Made by a program: the position numbers and the translations under genes
Shown: positions 44,506-52,898 of the stretch, piece by piece
Position numbering within the stretch: the stretch's first letter is position 1
Layout: each line of letters opens with the position of its first letter
DNA from: Mariniphaga sp041686935
GTDB lineage: Bacteria; Bacteroidota; Bacteroidia; Bacteroidales; Prolixibacteraceae
DNA length: 64,000 nucleotides
Direction of reading: 5' to 3'
Assembly (NCBI GenBank): GCA_041686935.1
Contig: JAWLCW010000006.1
Location: forward strand, 195,190 to 259,189
The notes under the pieces: model-generated
Seen by the model: only the letters and a program-made list of their open reading frames with translations
Database searches by the model: none
What the model was told of the DNA's origin: nothing

Positions 44506-45453
44506 ATGAACATCCTTATCACCGGCGCTTTTGGGTTTGTCGGCACAAATTTGTCAAAAGCCTTAAAATTCAATCCAAACTATCATCTAATTGCGGTTGA
44601 TGTTTTTAAACCTGCCAGTCATGCGTATGATGAATTTTTCGATTGGGATTCACTCCATTCAGTGAATTGGAATCATATTGATGCAATTATTCATCTGGCC
44701 GGGAAAGCGCACGACACGAAAAATACAACCGATGACCTGGTCTATTTTCAGATTAATTTAGGATTAACACAACAAATTTTTGAATATTTTTTAAAATCAG
44801 ATGCTGAAAAATTCATTTTCTTCAGTTCTGTAAAAGCAATTGCCGACGAGGTTTTGGGAGAAGTGTTAACCGAAGAAGAAACACCAAATCCGAAAACAGC
44901 TTACGGGATGTCGAAACTTGTGGCTGAGCAATTTATTCTGGACCATGTATTACCGGAAAATAAAAAGGCTTTTATTCTGCGTCCTTGTATGATTCACGGT
45001 CCGGGTAACAAGGGAAATTTAAACCTCCTTTACAATCTGGTTCAAAAAGGAATTCCCTGGCCCCTGGGTAATTTTCACAATAAACGATCTTTTACATCCA
45101 TCGATAATCTGACTTATGTAATCAATCAGATTCTGAAAAAAGAAATGGAGCAGGGCATTTATCAGATTGCCGATGATGAACCCATTTCAACCAACAGGTT
45201 AATTGAGTTAATTGCTGAGTCGTTCGGAAAAAAGGCCAAAATCTGGAAGTTCAATAAAAAAATAATTCATACCGCTGCAAAATTAGGAGATGCATTAAAT
45301 TTCCCTTTAAATACAGAACGGCTTCAAAAACTAACCGAATCGTATGTTGTTTCCAATGAAAAAATAAAATACGCATTAGGCGTAGAAAAGATGCCGGTTA
45401 ACGCGGAAGAAGGCATAAAAAATACACTCCGGTCATTTCGGGTTTTTACCTAA
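44506..45453 (+). CDS. NAD-dependent epimerase/dehydratase, QuiC/WbpV-like
   Basis: The 315 residues are an extended SDR: MNILITGAFGFVGTNLSKAL, then IDAIIHLAGKAHDTKN (the AGKAHD block is typical of WbpV/QuiC-type UDP-4-keto-6-deoxy-GlcNAc reductases), IFFSSVKAIAD and AYGMSKLVAEQFI (YxxxK). LRPCMIHGPGNKGNLNLLY is also characteristic. With the WbpM/CapD-like dehydratase at 47362 and the WbpL-like transferase at 46293 it would make and use UDP-QuiNAc or UDP-FucNAc. Reaction assignment is by family and context. Confidence 0.85.
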   Translation: MNILITGAFGFVGTNLSKALKFNPNYHLIAVDVFKPASHAYDEFFDWDSLHSVNWNHIDAIIHLAGKAHDTKNTTDDLVYFQINLGLTQQIFEYFLKSDAEKFIFFSSVKAIADEVLGEVLTEEETPNPKTAYGMSKLVAEQFILDHVLPENKKAFILRPCMIHGPGNKGNLNLLYNLVQKGIPWPLGNFHNKRSFTSIDNLTYVINQILKKEMEQGIYQIADDEPISTNRLIELIAESFGKKAKIWKFNKKIIHTAAKLGDALNFPLNTERLQKLTESYVVSNEKIKYALGVEKMPVNAEEGIKNTLRSFRVFT

Positions 45454-45492
45454 TTTATTAGGCATAATGAGACGATGACAAAATCGACAATT

Positions 45493-45689
45493 ATCATTTC
45501 CCGCAAAGCGATACCTTCGGCAGACGAGTTCGCGAGGAGAAATCTGTTTCAATTTCAGAGATTTCTCACCCGGAATACCGGGATTCGAAATGACATTATT
45601 TCCGTTAGCTGTCATTCCGGGGGAAGCGAAGCGACGAGGAATCTCTGCGAATACGAACAGATTTCTCCTCATTCTTCGTCGAAATGACA
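45493..45689. repeat. Palindromic-end repeats, left cluster
   Basis: Two related elements lie here. The better one, 45610-45689 (80 bases), starts TGTCATTCC and ends GAAATGACA, giving short inverted ends. Its core GGAAGCGAAGCGACGAG is followed by GAACAGATTTCTCCTC. A degraded relative spans 45493-45595 with the same ends. No gene is supported in 45454-45752; a short open frame through the repeats is a by-product of them. Copies recur at 46056-46264, on the other side of the GIY-YIG gene. Confidence 0.85.
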
Positions 45690-45752
45690 GGTTACTTGCA
45701 GTTGTCGCCGGCAAATAGGCAAGAATGAAAAATCTCAGTCAAAATAAATAAA

Positions 45753-46055
45753 ATGAGAGATCATAATTACTTCGTTTACTTTGTAACCAATAAGAATAAA
45801 ACCGTGCTTTATACTGGTGTTACAAATGATTTACAGCGAAGGGTTTATGAACATGAAAACGGATTATTATCAGGGTTCACTCAAAAATACAATTGTCATT
45901 TTTTGGTCTGGTATGAACACTTTCAAAACATTAACGATGCTATTGCAAGAGAAAAAGAAATAAAAAAATGGAGAAGAGAGAAAAAAGAGAATTTAATAAA
46001 CGGGTTCAATCCGAATTGGAAGTTTCTGAATAATGAAATTTATGAGGCTTTATAG
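45753..46055 (+). CDS. GIY-YIG domain nuclease-like small protein
   Basis: The 100 residues form a single-domain GIY-YIG protein of the UPF0213/YhbQ-like type: YFVYFVTNKNKTVLYTGVTN (the GIY and YIG strands appear as FVYFVTN and LYTGVTN), DLQRRVYEHENG with the catalytic Arg, and REKEIKKWRREKKENLI with the metal-binding Glu. Such proteins are frequent in Bacteroidota genomes. It sits inside an array of palindromic repeats, its stop codon directly abutting the next repeat copy at 46056. DNA cleavage or repeat-associated activity is inferred, not shown. Confidence 0.85.
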   Translation: MRDHNYFVYFVTNKNKTVLYTGVTNDLQRRVYEHENGLLSGFTQKYNCHFLVWYEHFQNINDAIAREKEIKKWRREKKENLINGFNPNWKFLNNEIYEAL

Positions 46056-46264
46056 TGACAGGTTTCTCCTCATCCTTCGTCTCCCATCAGGGATCGCTTC
46101 GCGGGAAATGACAAACGGCGTTAGTAGCTGTCATTCCGAGGGAAGCGAAGCGACGAGTAATCTCTGCAAATATGAACAGATTTCTCCTCCCGCCAGCTGG
46201 CGGGTCGAAATGACAAGAAACTTGCAACTGTCATTTCGATGGAGGAACGAATAAGAAGTCTGTT
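46056..46264. repeat. Palindromic-end repeats, right cluster
   Basis: A short element at 46056-46113 begins TGACAGG and ends AAATGACA. A full copy at 46129-46215 (87 bases) begins TGTCATTCC and ends CGAAATGACA. A partial copy starts at 46229 (TGTCATTTCGATGGAGG). Over the core of about 49 bases the copies at 45610 and 46129 differ at about three positions. The sequence after each (ACTTGCAGTTGTC and ACTTGCAACTGTC) also matches, showing that the repeat unit includes a spacer. Confidence 0.85.
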
Positions 46265-46292
46265 ATTTTGGAATAATAAATATAGAATACTA

Positions 46293-47258
46293 ATGTTACT
46301 TTACATCATCGCTTTTATAATTTTTGTCGTTATTTTACTGGGATATTTCAAAATTGCAGACCATTTTAATATTATAGATAAACCAAATGAGCGGAGTTCC
46401 CATAAACATATTACGATTCGGGGGGGAGGGATTGTATTCCCGGCAGCAGCTTTTTTATGGTTCCTGATGTATGGATTCAATCAACCCTGGATTATTTTTG
46501 CATTACTGTTGCTGGCAACTGTCAGCTTTCTGGATGATGCAAAAACGCTCTCTTCCAAAATAAGAATAACCATACATTTTATTGCTGTTAGTGTATTATT
46601 CTGGCAAATCCAACTGTTCGATTTACCCTGGTATTACATTCTTCTGGCCTACCTGTTGGTAACCGGATGGATAAACGCTTTCAATTTTATGGACGGCATC
46701 AACGGAATTACAGCCTTTTACGGATTGGTGGCATTGGGCACTTTTGCCTGGTTAAACCAGTCAATGCATTTTGTTTCGCAGGATTTAATAATTCTCCTGA
46801 TTTTTTCTGTATTGATTTTTTCATTTTTTAACGCACGCCACCGTGCCAAAACCTTTGCCGGAGATGTGGGCAGTGTGAGTCTTGCCTTTCTGCTTGCATG
46901 GTTTATCGTTTCACTAATAATAAAAACAGGGCGTTTTGAATACATTTTACTCTTTGCTGTTTATGGTATCGACACCGTTTTTACCATTATTCACCGGTTG
47001 CAGCAACGCGAAAATATTTTTGAAGCCCATCGCACTCACTTATATCAATTCCTCAGCAACGAATTTCAATGGCCTCACATAATTGTTTCAGGGATTTATT
47101 GTGTGATTCAGCTCGGAATTAACTATATTGCTATAAAACTAATTGCAGAAAACAGAATGAACTGGCAGATTTTTATCTTGTTTTTACTGGTATTAAGTTC
47201 AATATATCTGGTTGCCAGATATATAATTTTGAAAGATCTACGGTTAAAATTGCGCTAA
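46293..47258 (+). CDS. WbpL/WecA-like undecaprenyl-phosphate sugar-1-phosphate transferase
   Basis: The 321 residues are polytopic and match the MraY/WecA/WbpL family: IIDKPNERSSHKHITIRGGGIVF near the start, LATVSFLDDAKTLSSKIR (first Asp pair), NAFNFMDGINGITAFYG (catalytic NxxNxxDGI block) and FAGDVGSVSLAFLL. The cytoplasmic loop HRLQQRENIFEAHRTHLYQ carries the family's HxxH-like region. I start at the ATG at 46293, because the longer frame from 46239 runs into the repeat element. It primes repeat-unit synthesis by transferring QuiNAc-1-P or FucNAc-1-P to undecaprenyl phosphate. Bacteroidota use this type in many O-antigen loci. Confidence 0.88.
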   Translation: MLLYIIAFIIFVVILLGYFKIADHFNIIDKPNERSSHKHITIRGGGIVFPAAAFLWFLMYGFNQPWIIFALLLLATVSFLDDAKTLSSKIRITIHFIAVSVLFWQIQLFDLPWYYILLAYLLVTGWINAFNFMDGINGITAFYGLVALGTFAWLNQSMHFVSQDLIILLIFSVLIFSFFNARHRAKTFAGDVGSVSLAFLLAWFIVSLIIKTGRFEYILLFAVYGIDTVFTIIHRLQQRENIFEAHRTHLYQFLSNEFQWPHIIVSGIYCVIQLGINYIAIKLIAENRMNWQIFILFLLVLSSIYLVARYIILKDLRLKLR

Positions 47259-47361
47259 ATAATTAAATATGAACTACTCATTACTTTATTGACGTATCTA
47301 TCTGTTGCCAGTAAAGAAATGATTTTGAATCCAATTTTTTAACATTAAAGACAAACACAAT

Positions 47362-49338
47362 ATGAAGCGTATTAAACATTATTTCTCTAAAAATTACCTG
47401 CCCAAGTGGATGGTGTTGTTGTTCGATTTGGGGGTAGTATCCTTGTCCTGGTTTGTTGCGTTTCTTTTAAGGTTTAACTTTGACCTTACTGATGTAGAAA
47501 TTTTTATTTCTACTTTCCATTTATTAATAATCCTACCTGTTTTTATAATATGTTTTCGGAAAACAAAATCATACGCAGGCATTTTACGCCACAGCACATC
47601 TGAAGATGTAATGCATATTATTTCTGCAACAATTTGTGCAGGTTTATTAATCGGTGCTACAACCTTTGCCGGAAGAAGTATGAATGGACCTTCATATTTT
47701 GTAATACCTTATTCCGTTATTATTATTCATTTCCTTTTGGTTACAACAGTTTTAATTTTATCCAGGCTTGCAGTAAAAATGATTTTTCAAACCTGGTTTA
47801 AAAACAAAAAAAATACTCAAAATATAATGATATACGGGGCTGGCTGGAAAGGTCAAATTACTTTAAATACTTTATTGATGGATACAACTTTAAACAATAA
47901 AGTAATTGGATTTATTGATGACAATATTACATTACGTGATAAATACATTTCAGGCATCCCCATTTATATGCCAGAAAAAGCATTTGGTAAAATAATCCCG
48001 GAAAATAACGTATCAGAAATTATTTTAGCCATTGATAACTCAAAGATATCCCAAAAAAGAAAAACGGAAATAACCGATGAGTGCTTAAACCATCATCTTA
48101 GAATAAGAGAAGTGCCCCCAATAAAAGACTGGATTAACGGCGAACTTCAGGCAAAGGCTATTCGTCAAATCAGCATTGAAGACCTGTTGGGTAGAAGTTC
48201 CATTCAACTTGACAGAAAAAAAATTGAAGAAGGCCTGAAAAATTCTGTGGTTCTTGTAACCGGGGCTGCCGGTTCAATCGGTTCAGAAATTGTTCGCCAG
48301 TTAATAGAATTTAAGGTTAAGCAAGTAATTCTCTATGACAAGGCAGAATCTGATTTATACAATTTACAGCAGGAAATTCTTTCCAAAAAGGCACACGAGG
48401 ATTTTGTGGTAATTTTGGGCGATGTTACCAATGCCATAAAATTAAGACAGGTTTTTATCAGGTATGCACCCACTATTGTTTTCAACGCAGCAGCATACAA
48501 ACATGTTCCTTTAATGGAAGAATTTCCGAGTGAGGCGGTTCGTGTGAATGTTGGAGGCACAAAAGTCCTTGCCGATTTATCCATTGAATTCGGAGTTGAA
48601 AAATTTGTTTTTATTTCAACTGACAAAGCTGTAAATCCAACCAATGTGATGGGCGCCACCAAACGAATCAGCGAAATGTATATTCAGTCCCTGGTTCAGT
48701 CAGAAAAAATTTCCACTAAATTTATAATTACCAGGTTCGGTAATGTTTTGGGCTCCAATGGCTCTGTAGTTCCCTTATTTAAAAAACAAATTGAAAATGG
48801 CGGCCCAATAACCATAACCCATAAAGATATAACACGGTACTTTATGACGATTCCCGAAGCCTGCCAGTTGGTGCTTGAAGCAGGATTTATGGGTAACGGC
48901 GGTGAAATTTTTGTTTTCGATATGGGAGAGCCCATTAGAATTTATGACCTGGCTAAAAAAATGATTTCCCTTTCAGGATTTGTACCGGGAAAAGATATTG
49001 AGATTAAAACGATTGGTTTAAGGCCCGGTGAAAAATTGTATGAAGAACTTATTGGTGAAAAAGAAGAATTACAACCTACGTACAACGAAAAAATATTAAT
49101 CGGGAAAATAATAAAATATGATTTGCAGATTGTAAATGAAATTACTGATATACTGGTAAATCTTGATGAATTGAGCCGTGAAGAACTGGTAGAACAAATG
49201 ATGCGAATCGTACCCGAATATATTTCAATGAACTCGTATTATACCAATGGGAAAAAAGAATTACCTGCTCACGTTGAACATAAAACTCTTATCAACAGGA
49301 AAGCAAAACAGTTCGCACTGATTCATCATAAACCGTGA
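47362..49338 (+). CDS. WbpM/CapD-like nucleotide-sugar 4,6-dehydratase, membrane-bound
   Basis: The 658 residues have four N-terminal membrane helices (about residues 15-130) and a CoA-binding-like Rossmann region (NIMIYGAGWKGQITL). A catalytic extended SDR domain follows: VVLVTGAAGSIGSEIVRQL (about 298), VFNAAAYKHVPLMEEFP, VFISTDKAVNPTNVMGATKR and ITRFGNVLGSNGSVVPLF. The SxDK/M-x-x-x-K arrangement replaces the usual YxxxK, as in WbpM, PglF and CapD. It converts UDP-GlcNAc to the 4-keto-6-deoxy intermediate used by the reductase at 44506. The C-terminus is long but normal for the large class. Confidence 0.93.
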   Translation: MKRIKHYFSKNYLPKWMVLLFDLGVVSLSWFVAFLLRFNFDLTDVEIFISTFHLLIILPVFIICFRKTKSYAGILRHSTSEDVMHIISATICAGLLIGATTFAGRSMNGPSYFVIPYSVIIIHFLLVTTVLILSRLAVKMIFQTWFKNKKNTQNIMIYGAGWKGQITLNTLLMDTTLNNKVIGFIDDNITLRDKYISGIPIYMPEKAFGKIIPENNVSEIILAIDNSKISQKRKTEITDECLNHHLRIREVPPIKDWINGELQAKAIRQISIEDLLGRSSIQLDRKKIEEGLKNSVVLVTGAAGSIGSEIVRQLIEFKVKQVILYDKAESDLYNLQQEILSKKAHEDFVVILGDVTNAIKLRQVFIRYAPTIVFNAAAYKHVPLMEEFPSEAVRVNVGGTKVLADLSIEFGVEKFVFISTDKAVNPTNVMGATKRISEMYIQSLVQSEKISTKFIITRFGNVLGSNGSVVPLFKKQIENGGPITITHKDITRYFMTIPEACQLVLEAGFMGNGGEIFVFDMGEPIRIYDLAKKMISLSGFVPGKDIEIKTIGLRPGEKLYEELIGEKEELQPTYNEKILIGKIIKYDLQIVNEITDILVNLDELSREELVEQMMRIVPEYISMNSYYTNGKKELPAHVEHKTLINRKAKQFALIHHKP

Positions 49339-49369
49339 CAATTATTAATCAAACTTAATTGATGAAAAA

Positions 49370-50167
49370 ATGACAAAGACAGAAGAAAGACTGGGGAAGA
49401 ACAGGGTAGAACAAGCCTCAGAAATAGATAAAGAAGGCCGGCATCTGATTTTAAGATCTACAGCAAAAAACAGAGATGTATATATGCATTTTAATGCTGC
49501 TTCATCTGATATTCTGCCCAAATCTGCTCAGGGACATGCCGATGCATTATCATTTGTTCTTCATATCGATAAAAATCCATTTATTATTGATCCGGGGAAT
49601 AATACCTATCAGGTTGAATTTGCCTGGAAAAAATATTTTAAAGGTACATTGTCTCACAATACAGTAAAAATCAATTTAAAAGATCAGGCTGAAATTGCAA
49701 GACCATTTGTGTGGCTCAGTCACTATAAAACCAAAATAGTTGAGACAAAAACTGATAATAATACTATCCGTATTAAAGCACAGCACGATGGATATAAAAG
49801 CATGGGGATTACTCATTTGAGAGAAATAATTTTTGAAAAATCAAAAAATCTGATTTGGATTAATGATACAATAGAATGCGAAAACCCGGGATTCTATTTT
49901 GTCGAACTTCCTTTCCACTTTCATCCCAAAACGTTTATTAAACAAAACAATCCCATTAACTTTCAGGCATCTTCAGAAAACAATAATTTGTTATATCTGG
50001 TAACTGATAAAAAACTAAAAACCAAAATTGTTAAAGGGCAAATAATTCCTCAGATTTTAGGTTGGTATTCCGATTCCATCGATCACAAAGAACCCTGCAC
50101 CACCATTTATTGTACTGCCTATATTGAACGTACAGAAACATTTCAGACAATAATTCTTATAAAATAA
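49370..50167 (+). pseudogene. Heparinase II/III-like C-terminal fragment
   Basis: The 265 residues correspond only to the C-terminal beta-sandwich of heparinase II/III-type polysaccharide lyases: QGHADALSFVLHIDKNPFIIDPGNNTY, with the His of GHADALSF a known catalytic position, then GTLSHNTVKINLKDQAE. The N-terminal alpha/alpha-toroid of about 350 residues is absent and no upstream remnant is visible. Full-length relatives in O-antigen loci sit beside the bi-domain oxidoreductase, as at 32103 here. The frame is open and ends in TAATG with the next gene, so a short protein may still be made. I treat it as a truncated gene. Confidence 0.7.
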
Positions 50168-50517
50168 TGATAATTGCAGTTGATTTCGACGGAACCATTG
50201 TAGAACATAAATATCCTGAGACTGGAAAAGAAATACCTTATGCCATTGATACCTTAAAACTTTTTCAGAAAAAAGGGCATAAGTTAATTCTGTGGACCTA
50301 CCGCGCAGGCAAGGAACTCGAGGAAGCAGTTAAATTTTGTGAAGAAAGAGGACTGTATTTTCATGCGGTAAACAATAATTTTGACGGTGAAGAATTCGAT
50401 AATACAATCAGCCGAAAAATATATGCAGATATTTATATCGATGACCGGAATTTACTGGGAATTCCGGAATGGAAAAAAATACATGAAATGATAATGGAAA
50501 AAGAGGAGAAAAAATAA
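50167..50517 (+). CDS. Small HAD-family hydrolase
   Basis: The 116 residues start MIIAVDFDGTIVEHKYPE, the DxDGT nucleophile motif of HAD phosphatases, followed by LILWTYRAGKELEEAVKF (motif II Thr) and YADIYIDDRNLLGIPEW (motif IV acidic pair DD). The minimal size matches the small capsule-locus HAD proteins of Bacteroidota. It overlaps the previous stop by one base (TAATG) and precedes gmd by 17 bases. It may dephosphorylate a sugar phosphate. Specific substrate unknown. Confidence 0.85.
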   Translation: MIIAVDFDGTIVEHKYPETGKEIPYAIDTLKLFQKKGHKLILWTYRAGKELEEAVKFCEERGLYFHAVNNNFDGEEFDNTISRKIYADIYIDDRNLLGIPEWKKIHEMIMEKEEKK

Positions 50518-50534
50518 ACGATTTAATAAACGAA

Positions 50535-51713
50535 ATGACAAAAAAAATTGCTCTCATTACAGGAATTACCGGACAGGACGGCGCTTATCTGGCAGAATAC
50601 CTGATTAAAAAAGATTATGTTGTTCACGGTATTAAACGCCGGGCTTCCATGTTTAACACCGAACGCATCGACCATATTTACCAGGATCCTCATGTTGACA
50701 ACCGGAATCTTATTTTGCATTACGGTGATATGACGGACAGTATGAACCTGACCCGTATCATCCAGGAAGTTCAGCCCGATGAGATTTACAACCTCGCTGC
50801 CATGAGCCACGTTAAAGTCAGCTTTGAAACACCCGAATACACTGCAAATGCCGATGGCGTTGGAACACTGCGTATTCTGGAAGCAATCCGGCTTTTGGGC
50901 TTAACCAATAAAACCCGTATTTACCAGGCATCCACTTCCGAATTGTATGGTATGGTACAGGAAGTGCCACAATCGGAAAAAACGCCATTCTACCCGCGCT
51001 CTCCATACGGTGTTGCCAAATTATACGCCTACTGGATTACGGTGAATTACCGGGAGGCCTATAACCTGCATGCTTCCAACGGAATCCTGTTCAATCATGA
51101 ATCGCCAATCAGGGGCGAAACTTTTGTTACCCGAAAAATTACGAGGGCCATTGCACGAATTGTTTTGGGGATGCAGGATACCATTTTTGTGGGGAATTTG
51201 TCGGCACAACGCGACTGGGGGCATGCCAAAGACTATATTAAAGCCATGCACCTGATACTTCAGCAGGATGAACCAGACGATTATGTAATTGCCACAGGAA
51301 TAACCACCTCAATCAGAGATTTTATAAAACTGGCTGGTGAAGAGTTGGGACTGGAAATTGCATTTACAGGCGAAAACGTTAATGAAAAGGGATACTTAGC
51401 CGGCATTGATGAGAAAGTATTTTGTAATAAAGTTGGAGAACAATACTACGAACCGTTTAAAAAACGGATTCAAAAAAGCATCTCAACAAATGCAGCAGAT
51501 CCTGTTATTGCTGTTGACCCGCAATATTTCAGGCCCACAGAAGTGGAACTGCTTATTGGCGATGCCACAAAAGCACATACAAAACTGGGCTGGAAACCGA
51601 AATACGATTTAAAAGGCCTCATTTCGGAAATGATTCAGTCAGATATTGAACTGATGAAAAAGGATGCCTACCTGCGTGAGGGAGGTTACCGGACATTAAA
51701 TTACTTTGAGTAA
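50535..51713 (+). CDS. gmd: GDP-mannose 4,6-dehydratase
   Basis: The 392 residues match GMD closely: KIALITGITGQDGAYLAEYL, then VHGIKRRASMFNTERIDHIYQDPH, GDMTDSMNLTRII, YNLAAMSHVKVSFETPEYTA and ASTSELYGMVQEVPQSE, with YGVAKLYAYWI (YxxxK) and NHESPIRGETFVTRKITRA. It converts GDP-mannose to GDP-4-keto-6-deoxymannose, the first step to GDP-L-fucose. Slightly longer than E. coli GMD in the region VNEKGYLAGIDEKVF, as in Bacteroidota homologues. It is followed directly by the epimerase/reductase gene. Confidence 0.96.
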   Translation: MTKKIALITGITGQDGAYLAEYLIKKDYVVHGIKRRASMFNTERIDHIYQDPHVDNRNLILHYGDMTDSMNLTRIIQEVQPDEIYNLAAMSHVKVSFETPEYTANADGVGTLRILEAIRLLGLTNKTRIYQASTSELYGMVQEVPQSEKTPFYPRSPYGVAKLYAYWITVNYREAYNLHASNGILFNHESPIRGETFVTRKITRAIARIVLGMQDTIFVGNLSAQRDWGHAKDYIKAMHLILQQDEPDDYVIATGITTSIRDFIKLAGEELGLEIAFTGENVNEKGYLAGIDEKVFCNKVGEQYYEPFKKRIQKSISTNAADPVIAVDPQYFRPTEVELLIGDATKAHTKLGWKPKYDLKGLISEMIQSDIELMKKDAYLREGGYRTLNYFE

Positions 51714-51720
51714 ACTTAAA

Positions 51721-52818
51721 ATGAACAAAAATTCGAAAATATACGTAGCTGGGCACACTGGTCTGGTAGGTTCCGCCATCTGGAAAAACCTGCAAAAAAA
51801 AGAATACACCAATCTTGTTGGCAAAACAATTGAAGAACTGGATTTAATGAATCCGGCAGCAGTGGATAATTTTTTTTCTGCTGAAAAACCGGAATACGTT
51901 TTTCTGGCCGCCGCAAAAGTGGGTGGAATTGTGGCAAACAACACATACCGGGGGCAGTTTATTTATGAAAATCTGATGATTCAGAACAATGTTATCCACC
52001 ACGCATACAAACACAACGTAAAAAAACTGTTGTTTCTGGGAAGTACCTGCATTTATCCGAGGGAAGCGCCTCAGCCTATGCCCGAAGATTGTTTGCTGAC
52101 CAGTCCGCTTGAATATACAAATGAACCTTACGCCATTGCAAAAATTGCAGGCATTAAAATGTGCGAAAGTTATAATATTCAGTACGGTACAAACTTTCTT
52201 TCGGTAATGCCAACCAACCTTTACGGGCCAAACGATAATTTCGATTTGGAAAAATCACACGTTCTTCCGGCACTCATGCGAAAAATATACCTTGGAAAAT
52301 GTATGGAGGAAAACAACTGGGATGCGGTTCGGGAAGATTTGAACAAACGACCCGTCGAAGGCATTAATGGCACAGCCACCAACAATGAAATATTGCAAAT
52401 ACTTGCAAAATACAGCGTTCGTCCCCCCTTTGGGGGGATTGAGGGGGGCTTTTCAGTTGAAATCTGGGGTTCCGGAAAACCACTGCGTGAATTTTTATGG
52501 AGCGAAGAACTTGCAGATGCCTGTGTATATCTAATGGAGAATATAAACTTCAGCGATGTGGCAAACCCGGACCGGAAAGAAATCAGAAATACCCACATAA
52601 ACATCGGAACCGGAAAGGAAATCAGCATCAGGGACCTGGCTTTTCTAATCAAAAACAAAATTGGTTTTAGTGGAGAACTGGTTTTTAACACCGAAAAACC
52701 TGACGGAACTTTACGGAAATTAACCGATGTTTCAAAATTGCACGCTTTGGGGTGGCATCACAAAATTGAAATCGAAGAGGGAATAGAAAACATGTTTCGC
52801 TGGTACACCGCGAAGTAA
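51721..52818 (+). CDS. fcl: GDP-L-fucose synthase with in-frame repeat insertion
   Basis: The 365 residues match GDP-4-keto-6-deoxymannose 3,5-epimerase/4-reductase: NSKIYVAGHTGLVGSAIW, VFLAAAKVGGIVANN, LFLGSTCIYPREAPQPMPED, then EPYAIAKIAGIKMCE (YxxxK) and MPTNLYGPNDNFD. It completes GDP-L-fucose synthesis after Gmd. The ATG at 51721 is used; a TTG at 51706 would overlap gmd. Codons for RPPFGGIEGGF (52420-52452) sit between AKYSV and SVEIWGSGKP, exactly where homologues have a short loop. Their DNA is a C6-TTT-G6 palindrome typical of intergenic repeats, so this looks like a captured repeat. The reading frame is preserved. Confidence 0.94.
   Translation: MNKNSKIYVAGHTGLVGSAIWKNLQKKEYTNLVGKTIEELDLMNPAAVDNFFSAEKPEYVFLAAAKVGGIVANNTYRGQFIYENLMIQNNVIHHAYKHNVKKLLFLGSTCIYPREAPQPMPEDCLLTSPLEYTNEPYAIAKIAGIKMCESYNIQYGTNFLSVMPTNLYGPNDNFDLEKSHVLPALMRKIYLGKCMEENNWDAVREDLNKRPVEGINGTATNNEILQILAKYSVRPPFGGIEGGFSVEIWGSGKPLREFLWSEELADACVYLMENINFSDVANPDRKEIRNTHINIGTGKEISIRDLAFLIKNKIGFSGELVFNTEKPDGTLRKLTDVSKLHALGWHHKIEIEEGIENMFRWYTAK
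52420..52452. repeat. GC-rich palindromic repeat inside fcl
   Basis: CCCCCC (52423-52428), TTT and GGGGGG (52432-52437) form a perfect palindrome, followed by ATTGAGGGGGGCTTTT. It is 33 bases, a multiple of three, and stays open within fcl. Its GC content contrasts with the surrounding gene, and its style matches the GC-rich repeats near 63586. Confidence 0.75.
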
Positions 52819-52840
52819 CCTCATCTTAAAAGTTATAGTT

Positions 52841-52870
52841 AAGCCTTGATTATAAATCAGGGCTTTTCTG
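52841..52870 (+). terminator. Intrinsic terminator after fcl
   Basis: AAGCCTTGAT (52841-52850) pairs with ATCAGGGCTT (52856-52865), one G-U wobble, around a 5-base loop, followed by TTTTCTG. It lies 23 bases after the fcl stop and marks the likely end of the O-antigen transcription unit. Confidence 0.75.
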
Positions 52871-52898
52871 ATTCAATTCCACAGTCACATTCTCTAAA

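Noticed and set aside
45475..45687. Small open frame in the left repeat cluster
   Set aside because: It runs across repeat elements and has no protein-like features.
46033..46254. Small open frame in the right repeat cluster
   Set aside because: It is made of the same repeats as the left cluster and overlaps the GIY-YIG gene end.
45493..46264. CRISPR array
   Set aside because: Repeats are long, with inverted ends and unequal spacing, and no short unique spacers or cas genes are present.
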